From: Terriglobia bacterium
GTDB taxonomy: Bacteria > Acidobacteriota > Terriglobia > Acidiferrales > UBA7541
Direction: 5' to 3'
Length of the DNA stretch: 64,000 nt
NCBI GenBank assembly: GCA_020073375.1
Contig: JAIQFG010000004.1
Coordinates: 40,348-104,347 of the forward strand
How positions within the stretch are numbered: position 1 is the stretch's first letter; each line of letters begins with the position of its first letter. The notes beneath the pieces are model-generated. The model saw only the letters and a list, made by a program, of their open reading frames with translations. It was not told the origin of the DNA and did not search any database. Positions 26,289-35,333 of this stretch are shown one piece after another. The translations under genes were made by a program, and so were the position numbers.

Positions 26289-28010
26289 ATGGCCACTCAA
26301 AAAACAGATGTGGTGATCGTAGGGGTGGGCGCGGCAGGGGGAATCCTGGCGGCGGAGTTGGGAAAAGCGGGCATGAAGGTCATTGGTCTGGAGCGCGGCC
26401 CGCGGCTGACTACTTCGGATTTCGCGCCGGCCGACGAGTTGCGGTATTTCCAACGGCAGGACCTGCGCCCGAACTACAAGCGCCAGCCTGTCACCTGGCG
26501 ACCCAACGCCGGGGTGCGCGCAACGCCCATGACGCTTTTGAATTACGGAAATCAGGCGGGCGGCGGAACGGTTCACTACGGCGCGCTCTCCTGGCGGTTT
26601 CACGAAGACGATTTTCGCGTGCGGTCGCACACCATCGAGCGCTACGGCGCAAAAGCCATCCCCGCGGATTCCTCGGTCGCCGATTGGCCGATGACATACG
26701 CCGATCTCGAACCGTTTTACGATCGCGCCGAATACGAATTGGGAGTTTCCGGCAAAGCGGGAAACCTGAAGGGGCGGAAAATCGACGGCGGAAACATCTT
26801 TGAGGCGCCGCGGCAACGCGAGTACCCCCTCCCGGCTCTGCACCCGGATCAAAGCGGCGTTCTGTTTAACGAGGGAGCGAGCAAGCTGGGGTATCACCCG
26901 TTTTCCTCGCCGCGCGCAATTCTCTCGCAGCCGTATCAGGACCGGCCCAGCTGCACGTATTGCGGATATTGCCAGGCGTTCGGATGCCACGTGGGCGCCA
27001 AGGGGAGCATCCTGGTGACGAAGCTGCCCGAGGCCGACGCCACCGGAAATTTCAAGCTGCTTACCGGCACGATGGTGTATCGCGTGAACACGGACAACAG
27101 CGGTCGGGCCACCGGCGTTTCGTATTACGGTCCGGACGGCTCGGAGAATACAGTGGAAGCGGAGCTGGTGATTATTGCTCCCTTCATCTATGACATTGTG
27201 CGGCTGCTGATGCTTTCCAAAACGAATAAATTCCCGAACGGCTTGGCCAATTCCAGCGGGCATCTGGGAAAGCACATGATGGCGCACATCTCGGCGCGGG
27301 TGTTTGCCGCGTTTGACGACCGCTACGTGAATATCTTCATGGGTCCCAGCGCGCAGAAGCACACGCTCGACGATTTCAACGCCGACAATTTCGATCACAC
27401 TGGCATGAATTTCATGCGCGGGGCGCAGATTTCGGTGGCGCCCGCGGACGCCGAAGCCGGGCCCATCGGCACGGCCATGAGCCTGGTGCCTCCGCCGGGA
27501 ACACCCCGCTGGGGAGCGGCGTACCGCGACTTCGCCGCGAAATATTTCAATCGCTATGCGGGAATCGTCGCGCAAACTGAGAATCTTCCCTACGCCGACC
27601 AGGCCATCGACCTGGATCCGAACGTGCGCGACCAATACGGCCTGCCAGCGCCGCGCGTTACATACGACTGGAGGCGCCCCAACGAACTGGCGCGCATCGA
27701 ATTCCTGTATCAAAAATTGGAAGGCATTGGCCACGCCATGGGCGCCACCAAAGTGTGGCGAGGAAACCTCAGTTCGGGCGCTCCCGGCTCGCATCATCAA
27801 GGCGGCGCGCGCATGGGCAGCGATCCGAAAACGTCCGTGGTGAACCGCTACAGCCAGTCGTGGGACATCCCGAATCTTTTCCTGATGGGCAGCGCGACGC
27901 ATCCGACCATGGCCGGGTTCAATCCGACGCTGACGATTCAGGCGCTGGCGTACATGGCCGCGGATGCGATTGTGAACCGGTATAAGAAGAATCCTGGGGC
28001 GCTGGTGTAG
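26289..28010 (+). CDS. GMC-family FAD oxidoreductase (gluconate/sorbitol dehydrogenase-like large subunit)
   Basis: A 573-residue FAD enzyme oxidising an alcohol or sugar acid. The FAD-binding GVGAAGGILAAELGKAG is at residues about 13-30. The GMC C-terminal domain has the catalytic His in SHHQGGARMG and the conserved Asn in GFNPTLTIQAL. It has no signal of its own and is probably carried out by the Tat signal of its small partner, whose gene ends 3 bases before. A missing cytochrome subunit leaves the electron acceptor open. The substrate is not known. Confidence 0.93.
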   Translation: MATQKTDVVIVGVGAAGGILAAELGKAGMKVIGLERGPRLTTSDFAPADELRYFQRQDLRPNYKRQPVTWRPNAGVRATPMTLLNYGNQAGGGTVHYGALSWRFHEDDFRVRSHTIERYGAKAIPADSSVADWPMTYADLEPFYDRAEYELGVSGKAGNLKGRKIDGGNIFEAPRQREYPLPALHPDQSGVLFNEGASKLGYHPFSSPRAILSQPYQDRPSCTYCGYCQAFGCHVGAKGSILVTKLPEADATGNFKLLTGTMVYRVNTDNSGRATGVSYYGPDGSENTVEAELVIIAPFIYDIVRLLMLSKTNKFPNGLANSSGHLGKHMMAHISARVFAAFDDRYVNIFMGPSAQKHTLDDFNADNFDHTGMNFMRGAQISVAPADAEAGPIGTAMSLVPPPGTPRWGAAYRDFAAKYFNRYAGIVAQTENLPYADQAIDLDPNVRDQYGLPAPRVTYDWRRPNELARIEFLYQKLEGIGHAMGATKVWRGNLSSGAPGSHHQGGARMGSDPKTSVVNRYSQSWDIPNLFLMGSATHPTMAGFNPTLTIQALAYMAADAIVNRYKKNPGALV

Positions 28011-28069
28011 ATCAACGCCGGTGGGCGTTCATCTTCGTTCGAGCCTGCCGCAGGCATCCTCGAGGAGCG

Positions 28070-28549
28070 TCACTCCTCGGGCTTTGGTTGTGCATCCAGA
28101 TGAGCGTTCAAATATTCCCACGCTTTGCGGGCCGGAGCATAATCCGCGCGAGCGCTGCTGTATTGCGCGCCGGACGGCGTGTAAAGGACCAATTGCCATA
28201 GGTTTTTGTGGCTGGGGAAACGGCGAGCCTCGGCTATCGCGCTTCGCCTGAGAATTAGAATCCGTGCGGGCAAGATATACTGCAGATGAATCTCCTGCCC
28301 GGTTTCGTCGATTTCCAGGCGATAAAAACCATTGAGCGAACTGAAGTAAACTCCCGCGATCACCAGCAGGGCGATGCCGGAGCCCATCGCCAGAGCCTGC
28401 CACCGGGGGATCGATTTCCCAAGTATTTTTTGAAAACGCGGCTCCAGAAGAATCCTGCAAATTGCAAAGCCGGTGAACAGCGCCAGGAGCAAAAAGAAAT
28501 AAAACGCGAATGTGCTCCCGGAAACGCTGCCAAATGCAAAGCTCTGCAT
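28070..28549 (-). CDS. two-TM membrane protein, unknown function
   Basis: A 159-residue protein with hydrophobic segments around residues 15-35 and 50-75, then a soluble domain with beta-strand character (LEIDETGQEIHLQYILPARILILRRS). It may resemble bacterial PH-like domains, but I would not claim that. The ATG at 28549 has AGGAGG upstream. It is the last of three minus-strand genes after the FKBP and DUF6714-like genes. Confidence 0.65.
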   Translation of the reverse strand: MQSFAFGSVSGSTFAFYFFLLLALFTGFAICRILLEPRFQKILGKSIPRWQALAMGSGIALLVIAGVYFSSLNGFYRLEIDETGQEIHLQYILPARILILRRSAIAEARRFPSHKNLWQLVLYTPSGAQYSSARADYAPARKAWEYLNAHLDAQPKPEE

Positions 28550-28566
28550 CGAGACTCTCCTCCTGT

Positions 28567-28974
28567 TCAGCCCGGCAGGATCTCCCGCACCCACAGCTCG
28601 ACCACGAGCACGGCGTGTTCTGGAATTAAATCCGGCAAGCCCTTTTCGCGGTATGCCAGATGCGGGCTCACTCGCACCTTGCGGTAGCCTCCGGCCTTCA
28701 TGCCCACCAGGCTGCGCTCGATTCCAGCAATCACTTCCCGCTTCCCCAGAGCCGCCGTGTGGTCCACCAGCTTTTCCCCGTTCACGGTTCTGATCATGCG
28801 TTCGGGCAAATGTTGCGCCTGCAGCGCATTGAGCGGCACTTCATCGCCGCGATTGAGCCATATCTTGATGTTGTAAATAACCCCGTTCCCTTTTGCGGCC
28901 GCGGGACCCTGTCCCTCGGTTTCCGCCAACAACTGGATCCCACTCGCAAGCCGCTTCCCTTTTCCGTCGGCCAT
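28567..28974 (-). CDS. FKBP-type peptidyl-prolyl isomerase-like protein
   Basis: A 135-residue protein without signal peptide. The region VIAGIERSLVGMKAGGYRKV, followed by HLAYREKGLPDLIPEHAVLVVELWV, is the FKBP core. It catalyses or assists prolyl isomerisation in the cytosol. The N-terminal third is divergent, and some active-site aromatics of classical FKBPs are not obvious, so activity may be altered. It is within a possible operon of three genes. Confidence 0.78.
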   Translation of the reverse strand: MADGKGKRLASGIQLLAETEGQGPAAAKGNGVIYNIKIWLNRGDEVPLNALQAQHLPERMIRTVNGEKLVDHTAALGKREVIAGIERSLVGMKAGGYRKVRVSPHLAYREKGLPDLIPEHAVLVVELWVREILPG

Positions 28975-28976
28975 CG

Positions 28977-29624
28977 CTAGCTCTTTTCCTGCCGTGCGCG
29001 CAAAATTTCCATCGTAGACTTTTCTTCCTCCCGCAGATGGCGCTGCAACGACTCGCGGGTGGGAGCATTTTCGGCGCGGTCCAGCCAGAACCCCGCAAGG
29101 GCCGAGTCGATTCGCGGCTTGTCGATTCCCGTTGCGTCGCGTTCGGCCTTGTAGTTCAGGTACGCGACGATGGCTTGGGCCTCTTCCCGGGCGAATACGG
29201 ACATGCGGTGCCGGGCATAATCGATCCAGGTCATCGCGCCATATCGTTTGGGATTCAACAAAATCGTCCCGCCCGAACTACGCTGAAATGTCTGTGACCC
29301 TACAGGGACCTCCGTTGAAACCGTGGCGAATCCATGCCAGAGGTGAAACAGCGGGTCTGCCGTCTGGAGTTCCTCGCGCAGATCCGCGATCAGGTACGCC
29401 GGAAGGAAAAAGCGAAAACCGGCCTCCGAGAAGAAACTCAGGACGCAATAGCGGGCGTCCAGCATCGCGGAATCGAGATTGTTCCAATCGGTCTTTCCGA
29501 CAAAAGCCCCGACCTCCTCGGCGGGCTCGCAGCCGTCGAACGAACCCTGCAGAAAATTGTCGCCAGGGTAGGCATTGGCGCCGAAGGCTTTCTGAATTTG
29601 TGCGATGACAGCTTCTCTGCGCAT
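28977..29624 (-). CDS. DUF6714-like hypothetical protein
   Basis: A 215-residue soluble protein. The MRREAVIAQIQKAFG start, and then FFLPAYLIADL, resemble the DUF6714 family, which has no known role. It sits 2 bases upstream of the FKBP-like gene, so the pair is cotranslated. I cannot name a function; some such proteins are near toxin-immunity genes, but nothing like that is visible here. Confidence 0.65.
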   Translation of the reverse strand: MRREAVIAQIQKAFGANAYPGDNFLQGSFDGCEPAEEVGAFVGKTDWNNLDSAMLDARYCVLSFFSEAGFRFFLPAYLIADLREELQTADPLFHLWHGFATVSTEVPVGSQTFQRSSGGTILLNPKRYGAMTWIDYARHRMSVFAREEAQAIVAYLNYKAERDATGIDKPRIDSALAGFWLDRAENAPTRESLQRHLREEEKSTMEILRARQEKS

Positions 29625-29922
29625 GTCGGAGCACTCCGAACGGGAATATCGATGGTGCTAAAATCGTACACCACTCCGCCGCCGGGCGGAGACCCGCCAG
29701 TAGGCCCCTGTTTCTTCCGCCGCATCCTCCGGTAAGAGACGGTTTTCGTTGCAGCCGTGGTGAGAAAGCGGGCGGCCGCGATCGCCGGGAAATTCCGCCG
29801 CAGGGGCAAGATGAGTTAAGATCGCGGGGTTCGTTTCCGATCCCTCGACGGATGTGGGGCCGTCTTTTGAATCTGGACCGGCTGGGGCAGTTTCGCCGGA
29901 CGGCCGAAAGAGAAGAGACCCG

Positions 29923-31056
29923 ATGCCGACATCATCCGGCCTGCTGGCGCACAGCGCCATGGTTTCGCCCGCGCCGCAAATTTCTTCCGCGTCCGGCGGC
30001 AAGAAAAAAGTGATTTACGACCAGGATCACCGCGGGCCGCTTTCCACCGACACGATTGCGACGTTGATGCTGCTGCAGGCGGACAACATCGACCTGCTCG
30101 GGATTTGCACGGTGACCTGCGATATGTGGGCCAGGCAGGAAACCGCCTACGCGCTGCGGCTGCTGGAACTGATGGGCCGCCCGGAAATTCCGGTGTTCAT
30201 GGGCGCCGAGGAGCCGTTGCTCAACACCAAGGCCGAGGCGCAGATGCGCTACCAGATGTTTGGATCGCGCACGCTTGGGAATGAAGGATACCTCGGCTGC
30301 TTCGCGAAAGACGCCGGGAATCGCGGCGATCTGACACCGTTGCCGGCGCCGTACGGCCGATTCGCACGGATCAAAGCGCAACCCGAGCCCGCCGCCGATT
30401 TCATCATTCGCACCATTCGCGCGAACCCAAACGAAGTGACGATGTATTGCGGCGGGCCGATGACCAACCTGGCGCTTGCGGCCATGCTCGCGCCGGACAT
30501 TGTGCCCATCACCAAGGAAGTGATTTTCATGGGCGGCGGCATTCATCACTCGACCAGTTCGGTGAATGTTTATTTCGACGCCGAAGCCGCAAAGATCGGA
30601 TTTCGCGCAGGGTGGCCGAAATTCACGCTGGTCACCACGGACCTGGCGGAGCAAGTGCATCTGGACGACGACGGAAAAGTGGACGCGATCGTGAGCCGGG
30701 CGCACGCGCCCATCGCCGACCTGTTCCGATTATATGAACAGGCGCCGCAGCGCGCCAACCCGAAGCGGCAATCGTTCCGCATGCCGGATGAAATGATGGC
30801 CGCGCACGTGATCGATCCCACGATTTTCGGCGGCTATGACGAAATGTACATCGACGTCGTGACGCACAACGACGGGCATTATGGCGATACGTCGTTCTGG
30901 GACGCGGACTGGAAAGGCATCGGCGGAGACACGGCGGGGCTTGGGCAAAACAATCCGTCCGTCAAAGCCGGGCGCGTTCAGATGCTGAAGGACATTAATA
31001 AAGCGCGATTTCGGGAGTTGTTCGTCGATCTGATGACGCGGCCGGTGAGGTCTTAA
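29923..31056 (+). CDS. nucleoside hydrolase-family protein, copy 1
   Basis: A 377-residue protein of the inosine-uridine preferring nucleoside hydrolase fold, which cleaves the N-glycosidic bond of ribonucleosides. VIYDQDHRGPLSTD stands where the calcium-binding DxDxxxDD motif is expected, with an insertion between the aspartates. CGGPMTNLALA and the later histidine segments support the fold. The N-terminus is not a clear signal peptide, unlike copy 2. A similar paralogue follows after a family A repeat, so the two arose by tandem duplication. Confidence 0.85.
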   Translation: MPTSSGLLAHSAMVSPAPQISSASGGKKKVIYDQDHRGPLSTDTIATLMLLQADNIDLLGICTVTCDMWARQETAYALRLLELMGRPEIPVFMGAEEPLLNTKAEAQMRYQMFGSRTLGNEGYLGCFAKDAGNRGDLTPLPAPYGRFARIKAQPEPAADFIIRTIRANPNEVTMYCGGPMTNLALAAMLAPDIVPITKEVIFMGGGIHHSTSSVNVYFDAEAAKIGFRAGWPKFTLVTTDLAEQVHLDDDGKVDAIVSRAHAPIADLFRLYEQAPQRANPKRQSFRMPDEMMAAHVIDPTIFGGYDEMYIDVVTHNDGHYGDTSFWDADWKGIGGDTAGLGQNNPSVKAGRVQMLKDINKARFRELFVDLMTRPVRS

Positions 31057-31136
31057 GTAGAACAGGCTTCAGCCTGTTTGCTTTTAGATTTGATTTCACG
31101 GATGCAAAAAACCAACAGGCTGAAGCCTGTTCTACT
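31057..31136. repeat. Family A paired inverted repeat (variant)
   Basis: This copy has compensating changes: the left arm is GTAGAACAGGCTTCAGCCTG and the right arm ends TGTTCTACT. The stem is preserved, which suggests selection on the hairpin. It lies between two paralogous nucleoside hydrolase genes and starts at the stop of the first. Confidence 0.88.
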
Positions 31137-31145
31137 GGAAAACCC

Positions 31146-32393
31146 ATGCCAACAACGCGACGCGAATTCATAAAAACAGTGGGAGCCGCGATTGCTTCCA
31201 CGCACATCGCTCCTGAAACTTCGGCGGTGGGCGCGGAGGCCGATCCGGTCGCGATCCCTGTCTCGCCGCTGCCCCAGACCAGTGGAAAGCGCAAAGTCAT
31301 TTACGACCAGGACAATTCCGGCCCGTTCGGCACCGACATTCTGGGAACGCTGATGATGCTGCAGGCCGAGAATGTCGACCTGCTCGGGATCACCATGGTC
31401 ACCGGGGATGCTTGGATGAGGCAGGAAATGGCCTACACGCTGCGCCTGCTGGAGTTGATGGGGCGCACGGAAATTCCAGTGTTCCCCGGCGCGGAATTTC
31501 CGATGCTCAACACTAAAGAGGAATGGCTGCTGCGCCTGCAGCTGTATGGCGGGCATCGCCTGGACCCGTGGCTGGGCGCGTTCAACAAAAATAATGTCGG
31601 ACCGGACGAGGTGAAGCCGCTGCCGCCGCCTTACGATCGATTCGCCGACCTCAAACCGCAGCCGGATCACGCCGCGCGGTTTATCGTGAAGACGGTGCGG
31701 GAAAATCCGGGGCAGGTGACGATCTACGCGGGCGGGCCGCTGACAAACGTGGCGCTAGCGATCGCACTGGCTCCGGACATCGTTCCGCTGGTACCGGAAA
31801 TCGTGGTCATGGGAACCGGGTTTCACGTGTTCACGAACGCGTTCAATATCTTTTTCGATCCCGAGGCCGCGCGGAAAACGCTGCGTGCGCCATGGCCGAA
31901 AATGACCGTGGTAACCGTGGACCTGGCCGAGGAATTGCACGAGAGCGACGAGATTGCGCCAGGCCGCAGGATGATCAACGAAATCGCGGGGCGTGCGGCA
32001 TCCCCGATTTCCGACCTATTTCAAAGATACGCAGTGGAGCCGTTGCGGCAGAATCCCGGCCGGAGATTGTTCCGCATGGCGGATGAATTGATCGCCGCGC
32101 AGATCGTTGAGCCGGGCATTTTCACAAAATCGGAGCAGATGTACGTGGACATCTGCACCACGCCGGGGCCGCGGTACGGAGATTCCATGTTCTGGGCGAA
32201 AAATTGGGAAGGCGCGGACGGGCCGCAGAAATCATCGGTGAGCGCATCCGACAGCCGCGTGTTCGTGAACCCGCGACAGTTTTACCTGGGGCCGCCGCCT
32301 TCGGCGGGGCTTGTGAACGTGCTGCGGGAGGTGGATCACGACCGGTTCAAGAAGCTGTTCGTCGAGCTAATGACCAAGCCTCTAGCGAAGTAG
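31146..32393 (+). CDS. nucleoside hydrolase-family protein, copy 2, Tat-type signal
   Basis: A 415-residue paralogue of copy 1. It carries a twin-arginine signal (TRREFIKTVGAA) at residues 4-18, so it is exported. The conserved VIYDQDNSGPFGTD again replaces the canonical calcium motif. AGGPLTNVALA and long colinear blocks match copy 1 throughout. No cytosolic nucleoside pathway genes adjoin; periplasmic scavenging is an inference. Confidence 0.85.
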   Translation: MPTTRREFIKTVGAAIASTHIAPETSAVGAEADPVAIPVSPLPQTSGKRKVIYDQDNSGPFGTDILGTLMMLQAENVDLLGITMVTGDAWMRQEMAYTLRLLELMGRTEIPVFPGAEFPMLNTKEEWLLRLQLYGGHRLDPWLGAFNKNNVGPDEVKPLPPPYDRFADLKPQPDHAARFIVKTVRENPGQVTIYAGGPLTNVALAIALAPDIVPLVPEIVVMGTGFHVFTNAFNIFFDPEAARKTLRAPWPKMTVVTVDLAEELHESDEIAPGRRMINEIAGRAASPISDLFQRYAVEPLRQNPGRRLFRMADELIAAQIVEPGIFTKSEQMYVDICTTPGPRYGDSMFWAKNWEGADGPQKSSVSASDSRVFVNPRQFYLGPPPSAGLVNVLREVDHDRFKKLFVELMTKPLAK

Positions 32394-32418
32394 GGGCACG
32401 GCAATGCCGTGTACCTAC
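32390..32418. repeat. Family G short inverted repeat
   Basis: TAGGGGCACGGCAATGCCGT followed by GTACCTA is a short hairpin at the stop codon of nucleoside hydrolase copy 2. A related copy is at 36580-36604. Confidence 0.65.
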
Positions 32419-32499
32419 AATCGAAACGCAAACCGACAAAGGCTGTCGATTGCGGCTAACGGTTTTCAAACGTCGCAGATGCTGCGGGACCAGGCCTGA

Positions 32500-32826
32500 T
32501 CAGGCCGTGGCGGATTTCCCGTAGCTCTTCACGGCGCGTTCGATTCCCGGGCCGGCCGCGGCCAGATCCTGCAGGGACATGGCCGGGCGCACGGTGATCT
32601 TTGCGTTGAAGGCCAGGAAAAACGGTTCGGCAATCGCAGGCAGTTGCGATGATTCCTTCATGTCGAAGAAAATGTAGCCGGTTCGTTCGCCGTTATCCTC
32701 GGCAAAGTAAGCGGCTTCCGGCTTGATGTCCGCTAGAATGCTGGAAATAGTGGAGCCCAGCGTGCCGTTCCTGGCCGCCGCATTTCCCGCTTCCACGGGG
32801 ATTGAGACCTTGAGTAACATGCGCAT
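32500..32826 (-). CDS. conserved hypothetical protein (108 aa)
   Basis: A small protein of probable alpha/beta ferredoxin-like fold. [20 protein letters not shown] and [13 protein letters not shown] recall small dimeric proteins found in many actinobacteria and soil bacteria, often given a DUF number. I am not certain which family. AGGAGGG lies nine bases upstream of its ATG at 32826. It sits alone between two repeat-bearing gaps. Confidence 0.7.
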   Translation of the reverse strand: MRMLLKVSIPVEAGNAAARNGTLGSTISSILADIKPEAAYFAEDNGERTGYIFFDMKESSQLPAIAEPFFLAFNAKITVRPAMSLQDLAAAGPGIERAVKSYGKSATA

Positions 32827-33133
32827 CGTAAGTGCCCTCCTGAGGCGAGCGAATTATACATATCCAAATCCATATCGCCATCGGAAGTTTTCTCTCGGGA
32901 TGGCAAGAGTAAGAGGAGGAGGCGCGCGTCACTTAGTAGCGCCGGCGTCCCGCGGGCAGGTTTCCGTACGTGGGCACAAAAAACTGCCGGCGAGACGCCG
33001 GCGCTACAGATACCTGATCCGGCGCATTCTGCGGGTGGAATCGGAAAGCTATAAACGGCGCGGCATAACCATTGTGAGGAAATGCCAACCGCCACAGGCC
33101 TGCAAATTCGGGTCGGGCTTTTCGCCAGACCTC
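32827..33133. other. Intergenic gap holding a family D repeat
   Basis: About 300 bases without a credible gene. It includes the family D pair at 32936-33007. The rest has no obvious promoter or terminator. Confidence 0.6.
32936..33007. repeat. Family D paired inverted repeat
   Basis: GTAGCGCCGGCGTCCCGCGG and the complementary GCCGGCGAGACGCCGGCGCT. Confidence 0.85.
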
Positions 33134-33694
33134 TTATTTACTCGAAGCGCTCTGCCCGAGCTTGCGCAGGCGTTCCTGCAGTTTGCGGCGCAGGGCGGCA
33201 GGGGTATTGGGATTGAAGGCCACCAGGTACCAGAGCGGCTGGCTGCGATCGCGAGCGAGCAAGGCGAGGGTGGCGGGATCGGCGTTGGGATGGCGTGCGA
33301 CATTTTCGCGGATCGCGGCGTAGGGATGTTTGGCCAGGCGCGCAAGCGTCTTGGAGTTTACCTTGGGATGCTCGCTTATCAGGCGCAGCAGGTAGAAATC
33401 GGATTCCGGGGCCTCGCGCGAAAGTTTGTCGAGCATTTCGGCTTTGGAGTCCGCGTTCAGCACGACGCCGACTTTTTCGTCCCATGAAGCGTTGATGTGA
33501 TTGAGTTCGCGGGTGCGTTCGTGGATGAGTTCCTCGAGCACGCGGCGTTCTTCGCCCAGGCGCACTTGCGGCACGGCCGTCGTTTCCAGCGAGTCGAGCA
33601 CGCGAAGCAGGTGCTGGCGCTCGCCGAATACGATTTGGGTCGTGCGGGGCGTGGCGCCCTTGGAAGGCGTCTGCACCAGATCAGAGCGTCTCAT
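33134..33694 (-). CDS. leucine-rich-repeat-variant (LRV)-like protein
   Basis: A 186-residue soluble protein. Its C-terminal half consists of about three helical repeats resembling HPxxxxxTLxxLAxxPxxxIRExVAxHPxA (for example PYAAIRENVARHPNAD). This is the LRV pattern, an alpha-solenoid binding surface. The N-terminal half holds a charged helix. The ATG at 33694 follows a GAGG. Its start overlaps the end of the upstream gene by 14 bases. Confidence 0.75.
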   Translation of the reverse strand: MRRSDLVQTPSKGATPRTTQIVFGERQHLLRVLDSLETTAVPQVRLGEERRVLEELIHERTRELNHINASWDEKVGVVLNADSKAEMLDKLSREAPESDFYLLRLISEHPKVNSKTLARLAKHPYAAIRENVARHPNADPATLALLARDRSQPLWYLVAFNPNTPAALRRKLQERLRKLGQSASSK

Positions 33695-34040
33695 CGCTAC
33701 CTCGCTGAGTAAAATCGAGTTGGATTGCCAGATTTGCCAGCTCATCGTCTTGGATGTATAAGCTCCGCGAATCGAGTGGCAACCCGGCTTCCATCTGCCG
33801 TTTCAACCACCGTCCTGCCACGTGAATTATGCAGCGGGCTGCAAGTACAGCCCGCGCCCGGTTCTGTTCGCGCGTCAGGCGCGGCCGCCCGCGCTCGAAT
33901 CGAGCCAGGCTGCCGCCGGAAATTCCAACCACGGTTTCTTCTCCATTCACTCGAAAGAAGAAAAGTTCAGGCCGGTCTCCCTGCGCCAAAAACCCTGCAC
34001 GTACAAATTCAACCTCGCGGCGTACGCCGTCAGATCCCAC
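33681..34040 (-). CDS. hypothetical protein, possibly with a premature stop near its true start
   Basis: A 119-residue soluble frame, lying before the LRV gene and overlapping it by 14 bases. The GTG at 34040 is the only usable start, and it lacks a ribosome site. Upstream, the frame continues in coding style (PIYERFAIVG) to a TAG, and just before this TAG lies an ATG (34074-34076) in frame. So the gene may start ATG ACT TAG, a nonsense change at codon 3. I recognise no family, but the FRVNGEETVVGISG part looks like a small beta-rich domain. Confidence 0.5.
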   Translation of the reverse strand: MGSDGVRREVEFVRAGFLAQGDRPELFFFRVNGEETVVGISGGSLARFERGRPRLTREQNRARAVLAARCIIHVAGRWLKRQMEAGLPLDSRSLYIQDDELANLAIQLDFTQRGSDETL

Positions 34041-34150
34041 GATGGCAAACCGCTCGTAGATGGGCTCCTAAGTCATCTCGAATTATCCGACCAGTGACTG
34101 CGGGAGTAAAGATTGCGGCCCGCTTGAGGTTCCAGACGCGCAACAGGTTT

Positions 34151-34221
34151 TGTAGGACAGACACTCTTGTCTGTCCCGTGCGGGTGCGGCGCAGCGGACA
34201 GACAAGAGTGTCTGCCCTACA
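34151..34221. repeat. Family E paired inverted repeat
   Basis: GTAGGACAGACACTCTTGTC pairs with GGACAGACAAGAGTGTCTGC. A single arm of the same family is at 54581-54606. Confidence 0.88.
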
Positions 34222-34307
34222 ACGGCCGGAGGAATTGCCAATCCGGATGTAGTCGCGTAACTTTAATGGAAGGGTATCGCGAAAAGCCGGCAGGCAGGAG
34301 AGAACCG

Positions 34308-34583
34308 ATGTCCGCATTTGACGAACACAAGGATGAGATCGAGCATTACGAACAGATGCTGGGCGCGCATCGCGGGCGCCTGGCCGTCACGCTGGACCGC
34401 GTGACCAACGCCATGGTCCTGGTGGGGCAGCACGGCGTTTACTGCCACAGCCATCGCGATCCCACCAAACCCACCATGGACATCCAGATCATTACCGAAG
34501 AATTGCGGAAAGCCAAGGAGCTGATCCAGAGTGTGATGGAAGATCTTCGGAACGAGCGGGAAAACCAGCTGCGCAGCAATTAG
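34308..34583 (+). CDS. small hypothetical protein (91 aa), helical
   Basis: A short acidic protein rich in charged helix, particularly its last 30 residues (EELRKAKELIQSVMEDLRNE). It has no signal or membrane segment. GCAGGAGAG lies upstream of the ATG at 34308. It converges with the glyoxalase-II-like gene. I recognise no family. Confidence 0.6.
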   Translation: MSAFDEHKDEIEHYEQMLGAHRGRLAVTLDRVTNAMVLVGQHGVYCHSHRDPTKPTMDIQIITEELRKAKELIQSVMEDLRNERENQLRSN

Positions 34584-34600
34584 GCCCGTAGCGCCTCTTT

Positions 34601-35305
34601 TCAATTCCCAACTAAATAGGGATTCGACTGGCGCTCCTCGCCGATGGTCGTGGACGCGCCGTGGCCCGGATACACCAGGGTGTCGTCGGGAAGCGCCAGG
34701 ACCTTGCCCTTCAGCGAACGGATGATTTCCTCGAACGAACCTCCCCACAGGTCGGTGCGCCCAATACTTCCGGCAAATAATGTGTCCCCGGCAAACAGGC
34801 GCCCCGGCGGGCGCTCGGTGGACTTGGCGGCGATTGCGGCGGCGCGATCCTTGGGCATGTCCGAGGGCAGGTACAGGCAAATGCTGCCCTGGGTGTGTCC
34901 GGGCGTGTGCAGCACATGCGCCTGATAAGGCCCCCAGCGAATGGCGTCGCCTTCGCGCAATAGCTGATCGACGTTCACGCTTTTCGGCGTTTTCCAACCG
35001 AGCCAGGCTGCCTGCTCGCCCAGCATCTGGTAGAGGCCCAAATCGTCGGCGTGCATGTAGACCGGGGCATTGGTGGCTTGTTGGATGCGGTGCAGGCCGA
35101 CCACATGATCGATGTGCGCGTGGGTGATAACGATGGCGCTGACCTTCAAATGATGATGCTTGAGAATTTCGAGAATCTTTTCGGCGTCGTCGCCGGGATC
35201 GATGACGATAGCGTCGTGCGTTTTTGGATCTCCGACGATGTGGCAGTTGCACTGCAACATGCCGACGGGAAGAATTTCGTGGACGAGGCTGGACGTGGCC
35301 CGCAC
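34601..35305 (-). CDS. MBL-fold hydrolase, glyoxalase II-like
   Basis: A 234-residue cytosolic metallo-beta-lactamase fold protein. HEILPVGMLQCNCHI begins the domain, THAHIDHVVG is the zinc motif HxHxDH, and HTPGHTQGS and the later YPGHG carry further metal ligands. This pattern is typical of glyoxalase II-like thioesterases that hydrolyse thiol esters; with bacillithiol use suspected here, S-acyl-bacillithiol is one candidate, by inference. The start is uncertain: GTG at 35305 is the nearest in-frame codon before the conserved part and has no good ribosome site. The frame stays open into the 33-bp repeats. Confidence 0.82.
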   Translation of the reverse strand: MRATSSLVHEILPVGMLQCNCHIVGDPKTHDAIVIDPGDDAEKILEILKHHHLKVSAIVITHAHIDHVVGLHRIQQATNAPVYMHADDLGLYQMLGEQAAWLGWKTPKSVNVDQLLREGDAIRWGPYQAHVLHTPGHTQGSICLYLPSDMPKDRAAAIAAKSTERPPGRLFAGDTLFAGSIGRTDLWGGSFEEIIRSLKGKVLALPDDTLVYPGHGASTTIGEERQSNPYLVGN

Positions 35306-35333
35306 GACAGCCAATATAACATTTTTTGGGTGG

